From Desulfuromonadales bacterium C00003068 (GTDB taxonomy: Bacteria; Desulfobacterota; Desulfuromonadia; Desulfuromonadales; Desulfuromonadaceae): a stretch of DNA of 5,229 bases. Made by a program: the position numbers and the translations under genes. Positions within the stretch are counted from its first letter, which is position 1; each line of letters starts with the position of its first letter. The stretch is from contig MAXR01000010.1 in NCBI GenBank assembly GCA_001751155.1, forward strand, positions 1-5,229, written 5' to 3'. Of this stretch, positions 1-5,229 are shown one piece after another. The notes under the pieces are model-generated. The model was not told the DNA's origin. It saw only the letters and a program-made list of their open reading frames with translations, and did no database searches.

Positions 1-362
1 TCGTCATCCATCACTTCGCCAAAAGCCATGTTGATCGCTTCAAATTCTTTGAGTAGGTCAACAGTTTCCTGAACGCCCTCTTCGACAATTTGACGCACAG
101 TTTTACCATCATCGAGCTTAGGTTCCTGTTCGAGATAACCAACGCTGTAGCCGTCAGACAAAACGGCTTCACCGTTAAAGTCTTTATCGACACCGGCCAT
201 GATACGCAGCAAACTACTCTTACCCGAACCATTGAGACCTAACACACCAATTTTAGCACCGTAAAAATAGGACAATGAGATGTCCTTGATCACCGGTTGC
301 TTGTTATAGCTCTTGCTGACGCGCATCATGCTGTAAATAATTTTTTTACTATCTTCGCTCAT
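1..362 (-). CDS. ettA: EttA-type ABC-F ATPase (energy-dependent translational throttle), N-terminal 120 codons only
   Basis: This is a cytoplasmic ABC-F protein. In E. coli EttA binds the ribosomal E site and gates the first steps of elongation according to the ATP/ADP ratio; it is not a transporter. The ATG at 362-360 (minus strand) opens a frame that stays open to the window edge. Visible are a Walker A motif, GLNGSGKS, at residues 42-49, the preceding block GAKIGVLG, the following LLRIMAGVDKD, and a Q-loop region GYLEQEP with Gln79. These match EttA closely and separate it from Uup and other ABC-F members. Full EttA proteins are about 555 residues, so the arm, second ATPase domain and signature motifs lie outside the window. 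A strong Shine-Dalgarno (AGAGGAGT) fixes the start. It is divergent from the hydrolase gene. The family call is firm; function rests on homology. Confidence 0.93.
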   Translation of the reverse strand, partial: MSEDSKKIIYSMMRVSKSYNKQPVIKDISLSYFYGAKIGVLGLNGSGKSSLLRIMAGVDKDFNGEAVLSDGYSVGYLEQEPKLDDGKTVRQIVEEGVQETVDLLKEFEAINMAFGEVMDD

Positions 363-366
363 CGGT

Positions 367-374
367 ACTCCTCT
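367..374 (-). promoter_or_regulatory. Shine-Dalgarno of ettA
   Basis: On the minus strand this reads AGAGGAGT. Its GGAG core lies five bases before the ATG at 362-360, which is near-ideal spacing and supports that start codon. It contrasts with the divergent hydrolase gene, which has no such site. Confidence 0.75.
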
Positions 375-381
375 GCGATAT

Positions 382-413
382 GAATAGAACGTGTTATTCG
401 ATAAATAATTTAT
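382..413. repeat. Two adjacent short palindromes in the ettA/hydrolase divergent region
   Basis: The first is the 18-base interrupted palindrome GAATAGAACGTGTTATTC (382-399), in which 14 of 18 bases pair (outer arms GAATA/TATTC and the central ACGT). The second, directly after it, is ATAAAT-A-ATTTAT (401-413), with 6-base arms. Their position between divergent starts fits an operator for a dimeric regulator or simply AT-rich promoter DNA. No regulator can be named. Short palindromes in AT-rich sequence often arise by chance. Confidence 0.3.
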
Positions 414-444
414 TGAGTATTTAATGCGCAGTCATTGTACGGGC

Positions 445-473
445 TTTCCACCGCTACGCCAATAGCCTATACT
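445..473 (+). promoter_or_regulatory. Possible sigma70 promoter of the alpha/beta hydrolase gene
   Basis: The candidate -35 is TTTCCA (445-450, 4 of 6 consensus bases) and the candidate -10 is TATACT (468-473, 5 of 6), separated by exactly 17 bases. Initiation about 7 bases after the -10 would fall at or near base 480, the A of the best ATG. The hydrolase mRNA could therefore be leaderless. This is pattern matching only. Confidence 0.35.
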
Positions 474-479
474 GATTGG

Positions 480-1451
480 ATGTCACTATTTTCCACATCC
501 AGTCCGCAATTCATCGTTTTCATGGTCACTTTCGTAGGCATCGCTGTACTTTCGTTTATTGTACTGTGTGTAATCGCCTATCGTCAGGCCCATCGACTGA
601 CTTACTCATCACAGAAAAATCGCCATAAACATTACGACAGCCACCCTGAGTTAACACCCACAACAGTCGGTCAACACTATCAACTGAACGCCCATCCTCT
701 CAGCTTGGTAACAGCTGATGGTCTCAACCTTTCAGCTCATTACACCCCCTCGTGCAATGGTGCGGCGATCATTTTAAGCCATGGCTACAAAATGAACAGT
801 AGCGAGATGATCCCTATTGCAGCGCTATTTGCCCAACACGGTTACGGAGTTCTGCTTCAAGACCAACGCGCACACGGCATGAGTGCTGGCGAGCAGATCA
901 GCTTTGGTCGCGATGAATGGTACGACCTTGAGGCCGCAGTTAGTTTCCTTGAGAAACAACTTGGCATTACTTCCATTGGCCTATTTGGCAACTCAATGGG
1001 AGGCGCTTTGTCACTGTGTTACGCCGCACGCGATTCAAGGATTAAAGCCGTTATTGCCCAATCTCCCTACGCATCGATTGGTCATAGTATTAAAAAAGGG
1101 GTAAAACAGTTTACCGGTTTGCCACCATTCCCATTCGCACCACTGGTTCACTTCATGGCGCAACGAAAACTAAAAATCAACTCAAGCAAGCTTGCCCCCC
1201 TCAACGCCATCGCTAAGATTCATCCACGCCCTGTTTTATTGATGATGGGCGGCCAAGACCATTATGTTGAGCCACAAGGAATATTTGCTCTTCACGATGC
1301 TGCGGGCGATAGTACAGAGCTGTGGTATGTGCACGACCTTGACCATGTTGAATTCCATGAAAAACACCCCGTTGAGTTTGAACGTAAAGTGATGACCTTT
1401 TACGCCCACCACCTGCTCAACAGACCTCTAAAAACAACAAATAATCCATGA
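480..1451 (+). CDS. Membrane-anchored alpha/beta hydrolase (serine hydrolase, Hydrolase_4/S33-like)
   Basis: The protein is 323 residues from the ATG at 480. A hydrophobic segment at about residues 11-34 is followed by YRQAHR, which looks like an uncleaved N-terminal membrane anchor. The alpha/beta-hydrolase core follows: the oxyanion-side HG at 101-102 within ILSHGYKMNSSE, the conserved DQRAHG at 128-133, the nucleophile elbow GNSMGG with Ser172, an acid Asp260 in MMGGQDHY, and His289 in DLDHVEF. The full catalytic triad is therefore present, as in YqkD/BAAT-like esterases and peptidases. The substrate cannot be inferred, and the side of the membrane on which the domain sits is uncertain. 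Start choice: the frame also opens at a TTG at 435 (15 residues longer) and has a Met at 522. None has a clear Shine-Dalgarno; ATG 480 is preferred because it precedes a well-formed anchor and sits at the predicted transcript start. The stop is TGA at 1449-1451. Confidence 0.87.
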   Translation: MSLFSTSSPQFIVFMVTFVGIAVLSFIVLCVIAYRQAHRLTYSSQKNRHKHYDSHPELTPTTVGQHYQLNAHPLSLVTADGLNLSAHYTPSCNGAAIILSHGYKMNSSEMIPIAALFAQHGYGVLLQDQRAHGMSAGEQISFGRDEWYDLEAAVSFLEKQLGITSIGLFGNSMGGALSLCYAARDSRIKAVIAQSPYASIGHSIKKGVKQFTGLPPFPFAPLVHFMAQRKLKINSSKLAPLNAIAKIHPRPVLLMMGGQDHYVEPQGIFALHDAAGDSTELWYVHDLDHVEFHEKHPVEFERKVMTFYAHHLLNRPLKTTNNP

Positions 1452-1547
1452 ACAGAATATGCTCTTTATGATCTAAACAATTCTATGTTATGTATATTAA
1501 GATAAAAAACATCACATTATCCCCACTTAAAAAGAAAGCTCACGACG
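1452..1547 (+). other. AT-rich gap between hydrolase and diguanylate cyclase genes
   Basis: These 96 bases hold no gene. A weak purine stretch (AAAGAAAG, 1531-1538) lies nine bases before the cyclase ATG and may act as its ribosome binding site. TATATT (1493-1498) and TATGAT (1467-1472) resemble -10 boxes but have no matching -35. No GC-rich stem with a T-run marks the end of the hydrolase transcript, so read-through into the cyclase gene is possible. Confidence 0.4.
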
Positions 1548-3836
1548 ATGTTGCGAACCGCGTTCACAATTCTATTTTTGAGCTTAACCATTCTCACTGC
1601 ATTTCTGCCTGTCCAGCCGCTGCAGGCCTCTGAACTCGAGTCCGTAAGCCTACAACTCGACTGGAAATTTCAATTTGAATATGCTGGTTTTATTATTGCT
1701 AAAGAGAAAGGTTTTTACGAGGCCGAAGGATTAGATGTCACCCTACTAGAATATCAACCAGGTGTGGATACGGTAGCGGATGTCCTTTCGCAGCAGACTA
1801 ATTATGGCATCCACAATTCAAGCCTCGTTATCTCTAACAAAAAAATTGAACCAACGGTGTTACTGGCAACCTACTTTCAACACTCACCGTTAGTTTTCAT
1901 CACTCAAAAAAACATTACAAGCCCAAGCGAATTAGTAGGTAAAACCATTATGGGGACAACCGATGAGCTGAAATATAGTTCACTGGCTCTTACACTCAAA
2001 CACTTTGGTATCAATAACGAGAACAGTACCATCATCGAGCATAGCTTCAACATTCAAGATTTCATTGATGGCAAAGTCGATGCTATGAGCGGTTTTCTAT
2101 CCAACCAGATTTTTGAATTAAATAAACGGGGTATTAACTACAACATCATCCACCCTGCTCAATATGGTTTTTTTATGAGCGCAGTCAATTTGTTTACCTC
2201 AAAAGATGAGGTACGACAACATCCTCAACGTGCTCAACGCTTCCTTAAAGCCAGTAATGCTGGCTGGGAATACGCTCTCGATCATCCCACAGAAACCATT
2301 CAACTCATCCATGACCATTACGCACCCGACAAGTCTATTGAAGCGCTGACATTTGAGGCCACCATTACTGAGGAGATGTTTGTCCGCGGTCTCTATCCGG
2401 TTGGCGCCGTCAATGGTGAGCTCACCAAGCGCACCTACAAACAACTATTAATGCACCAGATCATTGACGAGGATGAGCACCCAACCCCATTTCTCCTTGA
2501 TGAGTTGATTGATAATAGACGGACTTGGACAGGTTTTAGCGACGAAGAGATTGATTATCTGCTAAAAAAAGAAAAAATCACCATGTGCGTTGATCCAAAC
2601 TGGATGCCCTTTGAGGAGATCAAAGATGACATTCATTATGGCATTGCTGCGGACTACATGACCCTGTTCCAGCAGAAACTTCCAGTACCCATTGAACTTG
2701 TTAAAACAGCTTCATGGACAGAATCAATCATAAAAGCACAACGTCGAGAGTGTGATATTTATTCCCTGGCGGCGAGTACACCTGCGCGGCGTAAATACAT
2801 GGACTTCACCACTCCCTACATCACCCTACCTGTGGTGATCGCCACGACAAATGATAAAATCTACATCGAGAGCGTCGAAGACATTCTCACTGAAAAAATC
2901 GGCATCGTGCAGGGTTATGCGATAGCCGAGGCCCTTCGCTTTAAATATCCCCATGCAAACATTGTTGAAGTCGCCTCCATTACCGATGGCCTACAGAAAG
3001 TCGAGAGTGGAGAACTATACTGCTACATTGACAACTTGATGGTCATTGCCGAACAGATTCAAAAACAGTTCACAGGGACAATTAAAGTCTCGGGAAGGAT
3101 CAAGGATGAAGTCAAGCTTGCCATTGGCACTCGCAATGACGAACCATTATTAAATAGTATTTTCCACAAATTGATCCCGACAGTCGCCCCTGATGAGAAA
3201 CAAGCGATCTACAACAGATGGGTTTCTGTCAATCAGGAGATGGCCTTCGACTATCACCTATTTTGGACCCTGTTTGGTGTTTTTGCCCTGATCAGCGGCT
3301 TTTACGCCGTCCACTTTCATCAATTAAACAAGTACAATCGCATGCTGCTTAAATTATCGGAAACTGACAAACTCACCGATCTGTATAATCGCTGTAAGCT
3401 TGACGAACTGTTACTTGAAAAAGAGCAGCTCTTCTACCGCTACCAGACAGCTTGCGGTGTCGCGATTCTTGACATTGACCACTTTAAACAAATTAACGAT
3501 AGCTACGGTCACCAAACAGGTGATTCAGTTTTGATTGAACTATCAAAGTTAATGACCGAAAGTTTACGCACAACAGATGTAATTGGTCGCTGGGGCGGGG
3601 AGGAATTTCTCATCATCGCACCGAATAGTGACACGCAGGAAACGACGATAATGGCTGAAAAGATGTTGGAACGAATTCGCTCACACCGCTTTCAAAAAAT
3701 TGGTGCCCTGACAGCCAGCTGCGGAGTCTGTTCATTTAATGACGGCAAAGATATTCAAAACACCATCCGCCTTGCCGATGAAGCACTCTATAAAGCCAAA
3801 TCACTTGGCCGCGACCAAGTCGTCACCTTACCTTAA
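1548..3836 (+). CDS. Receptor diguanylate cyclase with tandem NMT1-like and SBP_bac_3-like domains and C-terminal GGDEF
   Basis: This 762-residue inner-membrane protein is predicted to convert 2 GTP to c-di-GMP in response to periplasmic ligands. In order: a signal peptide or N-terminal helix (1-27, ending LQA); an NMT1/THI5-like solute-binding domain at about 33-300 (LQLDWKFQFEYAGF, then AKEKGFYEAEGLDV); an SBP_bac_3-like domain at about 343-560 (VDPNWMPFE; Arg414 in TPARRKYMDF, where family members bind a ligand carboxylate; Asp495 in CYIDNLM); one transmembrane helix at about 570-590; and a GGDEF domain at about 603-762. The cyclase looks active: LDIDHFK with Asp642, IND at 649-651, Asp659, GGEEF at 683-687, and an RTTD inhibitory I-site at 674-677 spaced five residues before GGEEF. 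No PAS or HAMP domain lies between membrane and GGDEF, only about 12 residues. The yeast THI5 CCCFC motif is absent, so the NMT1 call concerns the fold, not pyrimidine synthesis. Ligands are unknown. Its end overlaps the convergent TPR gene by 9 bases. Confidence 0.92.
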   Translation: MLRTAFTILFLSLTILTAFLPVQPLQASELESVSLQLDWKFQFEYAGFIIAKEKGFYEAEGLDVTLLEYQPGVDTVADVLSQQTNYGIHNSSLVISNKKIEPTVLLATYFQHSPLVFITQKNITSPSELVGKTIMGTTDELKYSSLALTLKHFGINNENSTIIEHSFNIQDFIDGKVDAMSGFLSNQIFELNKRGINYNIIHPAQYGFFMSAVNLFTSKDEVRQHPQRAQRFLKASNAGWEYALDHPTETIQLIHDHYAPDKSIEALTFEATITEEMFVRGLYPVGAVNGELTKRTYKQLLMHQIIDEDEHPTPFLLDELIDNRRTWTGFSDEEIDYLLKKEKITMCVDPNWMPFEEIKDDIHYGIAADYMTLFQQKLPVPIELVKTASWTESIIKAQRRECDIYSLAASTPARRKYMDFTTPYITLPVVIATTNDKIYIESVEDILTEKIGIVQGYAIAEALRFKYPHANIVEVASITDGLQKVESGELYCYIDNLMVIAEQIQKQFTGTIKVSGRIKDEVKLAIGTRNDEPLLNSIFHKLIPTVAPDEKQAIYNRWVSVNQEMAFDYHLFWTLFGVFALISGFYAVHFHQLNKYNRMLLKLSETDKLTDLYNRCKLDELLLEKEQLFYRYQTACGVAILDIDHFKQINDSYGHQTGDSVLIELSKLMTESLRTTDVIGRWGGEEFLIIAPNSDTQETTIMAEKMLERIRSHRFQKIGALTASCGVCSFNDGKDIQNTIRLADEALYKAKSLGRDQVVTLP

Positions 3837-5135
3837 TTCAATTTCATTGAGTTGCTTCAGCAACGCCGCCGCTTTTTTCTTTTGTCGTGGGTAGCGTTGG
3901 GCGTTTTCAAGAGCCTTTCGCGCTTGAGTCCACAACTCACCATTCCATGCGGCATAGCCCTGCATTAGCCAGCTTGATCCAGGTTGTTCCTCCGATTGTG
4001 CCAGCCGACCAAACACCTCAACTGCCTCAGCGTAGCGCTTAAGACTAAAGAGCAATTGTCCCTGTAGCATCAACAGCTTCACATCAACCGAATCACCTTG
4101 AGCTTGTTGCAACCAAAACAGCGCATCTTCTGGTTGATGCAAATTCAAACTGGCATGGGCTAAGCGGGTCAGAAGTTGTTCGTCATGAGGACGTTGTTGC
4201 TGCAATGTTTCATAATAGCGGACGGCCTCTTGCGGCACCCCCAATGTCAGATAGAGGTCTGCCAACAGATGCTGCTCTTGCTCCGTTAATGGCTGTAAAT
4301 AAGCCAATACTTTTAGAGCGACTAATCCTTTGCTATAGCGCCCCGCGTCGAGATGGATAGAGGTCAGCAACTTCCACCACAACGGTTCAAGACCATCAAT
4401 TTGGGTATAGCCATCGACGGCGTGTAACGCCTTATCGACCATTTTTAAAACTAAATAGTGCTGAACAAGTAGCTCACGCCAGCGGCGCTGGTCATCACCA
4501 GTGGTCGCATCCGCTAAAAATTCGAGATGAGGCAACGCCAACTGGTGTAGATCTAAGCCATTATAGCTCTGCACAAGAGCGGCGCGCCACGGCACGCTAT
4601 TTTGATCAGGAAAATCGACCACCAACTGCTTTAACAACGACACCGCTGCCGCAGGTTTTTCACCTTGAAGATAAGCAAGGGCAGCATTATAACGCAGCTG
4701 AGATCGAGGCGGCGTGACGAGCTGGTAACTCTGTTCAAAGGCTTCAGCCGCTTCAATATAACGCTCTAACACATAATAACACTGCGCCACATTCAGCCAT
4801 GCACCGCTGTACTCGGGCTGCTGCTCCACCACCGACTCATACCACTCAACCGCTTCAGCATGACGTTCAGACAACAGGTAGATATTGCCAAGGGTAAAAT
4901 CGACAAGATGATGGCGTTGCACTCGTTGACGTTGCGAATCAAGTACCGCTAAAGCAGCATCGTATTGCTGCTGCTCCATCAACTGTTGGGCTTGAACAAT
5001 CACTTTGCGAACGCGTAGCGGCAACGTTTCACTGGCGCCAGACAATGCTGGCCAACATATCAGGCTGAAAGCCAACAGCCATAACAATCCCACCGACCCC
5101 AAAGAGCCATAACGATTTATCACCATGCGCGCCAT
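3828..5135 (-). CDS. Exported tetratricopeptide repeat protein, last gene of a TonB2-type operon
   Basis: The protein is 435 residues. A basic, hydrophobic N-terminus (to about residue 34, ending LSGA before SE) looks like a signal peptide, so the protein is likely periplasmic. TPR-like helical pairs are seen at about 43-73, 78-107 (GNIYLLSERHAEAVEWYESV), 111-140 (NVAQCYYVLERYIEAAEAFE), 147-178, 289-318, 322-350, 354-383 and 388-418. The middle (about 185-285) is more diverged but has similar helical character. TPR domains are protein-binding scaffolds; no enzymatic motif is visible. The gene directly follows a TonB-family gene with TAATG overlap. In Vibrio-type TonB2 clusters a TPR gene also follows tonB2, so a role in assembling or tuning that energy-transduction complex is inferred. 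Start: the ATG at 5135-5133 has GGAA five bases upstream and couples to the tonB stop; Met4 is a less likely alternative. It ends tail to tail inside the cyclase gene. Confidence 0.9.
   Translation of the reverse strand: MARMVINRYGSLGSVGLLWLLAFSLICWPALSGASETLPLRVRKVIVQAQQLMEQQQYDAALAVLDSQRQRVQRHHLVDFTLGNIYLLSERHAEAVEWYESVVEQQPEYSGAWLNVAQCYYVLERYIEAAEAFEQSYQLVTPPRSQLRYNAALAYLQGEKPAAAVSLLKQLVVDFPDQNSVPWRAALVQSYNGLDLHQLALPHLEFLADATTGDDQRRWRELLVQHYLVLKMVDKALHAVDGYTQIDGLEPLWWKLLTSIHLDAGRYSKGLVALKVLAYLQPLTEQEQHLLADLYLTLGVPQEAVRYYETLQQQRPHDEQLLTRLAHASLNLHQPEDALFWLQQAQGDSVDVKLLMLQGQLLFSLKRYAEAVEVFGRLAQSEEQPGSSWLMQGYAAWNGELWTQARKALENAQRYPRQKKKAAALLKQLNEIELR
3851..3883 (+). terminator. Weak terminator-like hairpin with T-run downstream of the cyclase gene
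   Basis: GTTGC-TTCA-GCAAC (3851-3864) forms a 5-bp stem with a 4-base loop starting 14 bases after the cyclase stop. A TTTTTTCTTTT tract (3873-3883) follows, but 8 bases separate stem and tract, so this is not a canonical intrinsic terminator. It lies inside the opposite-strand TPR coding sequence, whose Lys-rich C-terminus explains the T-run. Treat as tentative. Confidence 0.2.
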
Positions 5136-5137
5136 TA
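5133..5137 (-). promoter_or_regulatory. TAATG stop/start overlap coupling tonB to the TPR gene
   Basis: On the minus strand the TonB-family stop TAA (5137-5135) shares its last A with the TPR start ATG (5135-5133). A GGAA lies just upstream inside the last tonB codons. This arrangement is typical of translational coupling by re-initiation and shows that the two genes are co-transcribed. Confidence 0.8.
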
Positions 5138-5229
5138 TGATTCCAACTCAAAACGGACCGTTGTTGTGACCCAGCTGCGTACCGGTTCACCATCGACAGT
5201 CCCCGGCGAGAAACGCCACATCTTGACGC
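5135..5229 (-). CDS. tonB: TonB-family protein, C-terminal 30 residues only
   Basis: Reading the minus strand from 5227 gives 30 codons and a TAA stop, beginning VKMWRFSPGTVDGEPV and ending TTTVRFELES. This is the last strand-turn-strand of a TonB C-terminal domain: a W-R-F-x-P-G-x-x-[ND]-G-x-P-V core and a closing TV-x-F-x-[LF] strand, in the style of TonB2-like and general energy-transducer TonB proteins. Such proteins span the inner membrane, take energy from an ExbB/ExbD proton channel and contact the TonB box of outer-membrane receptors. The transmembrane helix and proline-rich spacer would lie beyond the window, so the length cannot be judged. The stop overlaps the TPR start. The short length limits certainty, but the motif match is good. 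Confidence 0.8.
   Translation of the reverse strand, partial: VKMWRFSPGTVDGEPVRSWVTTTVRFELES

Noticed and set aside
11..232. A 73-codon open frame on the minus strand
   Set aside because: It lies in another frame of the ettA coding sequence, which has clear ABC motifs; the translation shows no recognisable domain.
435..479. TTG start at 435 adding 15 residues to the hydrolase
   Set aside because: It is a rare start codon with no ribosome binding site, it overlaps the candidate promoter, and the extra residues show no conserved feature.
883..1104. A 73-codon open frame on the plus strand
   Set aside because: It sits within the hydrolase gene in a different frame, across the conserved nucleophile region, and has no recognisable features.
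1453..1490. Possible hairpin between AACAGAAT and ATTCTATGTT after the hydrolase stop
   Set aside because: The arms pair imperfectly, are AT-rich, and are not followed by a T-run, so it is not a credible terminator.
1463..1500. TATGAT and TATATT as promoter -10 boxes for the cyclase gene
   Set aside because: Neither has an acceptable -35 at 16-18 bases; such hexamers are frequent in AT-rich DNA.
2199..2444. An 81-codon open frame on the minus strand
   Set aside because: It is antisense to the NMT1-like domain of the cyclase gene and shows no domain; probably a chance open frame.
1645..2450. Assignment of the NMT1-like domain as a thiamine-pyrimidine synthase
   Set aside because: The CCCFC motif of THI5 enzymes is absent, and the domain is exported and fused to a sensor and cyclase, so only the binding-protein fold is supported.
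1..5229. Search for CRISPR repeats, tRNA/rRNA, insertion sequences, phage or toxin-antitoxin genes
   Set aside because: No regularly spaced repeats, terminal inverted repeats, transposase motifs or structural RNA signatures were seen by eye; almost all of the window is ordinary coding sequence.

Overview
The window looks like an ordinary chromosomal stretch of a Gram-negative bacterium. It shows periplasmic sensing, a TonB-family protein and exported proteins with Sec-type signal sequences. The N-terminus of the ABC-F protein resembles the EttA type I associate with Desulfuromonas/Pelobacter-like bacteria (or relatives) more than the enterobacterial form. The fusion of solute-binding domains to a GGDEF domain fits such environmental, sediment-type bacteria. 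This assignment is inferred from protein style only; no rRNA or marker gene is present.

Layout from left to right: (1) the first 120 codons of ettA, a ribosome-associated ABC-F ATPase, on the minus strand and leaving the window at base 1; (2) a 117-base divergent intergenic region with two short palindromes and a possible sigma70 promoter; (3) a plus-strand membrane-anchored alpha/beta hydrolase; (4) after a 97-base AT-rich gap, a plus-strand 762-residue receptor diguanylate cyclase with two different solute-binding domains (NMT1-like, then SBP_bac_3-like), one transmembrane helix and an intact GGDEF domain; (5) a minus-strand exported TPR protein whose last codons overlap the cyclase's last codons tail to tail by 9 bases; (6) the last 30 residues of a TonB-family protein on the minus strand, whose stop codon shares one base with the TPR start codon (TAATG).

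Functionally, the TonB and TPR genes look like the promoter-distal end of a TonB2-type energy-transduction operon (DUF3450-TtpC-ExbB-ExbD-TonB-TPR in vibrios and others); the earlier genes would lie beyond base 5229. The cyclase is probably a stand-alone sensor that turns periplasmic solute binding into c-di-GMP synthesis. No transporter genes sit beside it, so its binding domains are more likely sensory than transport parts. The hydrolase and ettA have no evident link to it.

I found no mobile element, CRISPR array, tRNA/rRNA or phage feature, and no clear sign of a new multi-gene system. The most interesting items are the tandem dual-ligand cyclase, the tail-to-tail coding overlap, and the missing ribosome binding site with a promoter-like sequence placed to give a leaderless hydrolase mRNA.
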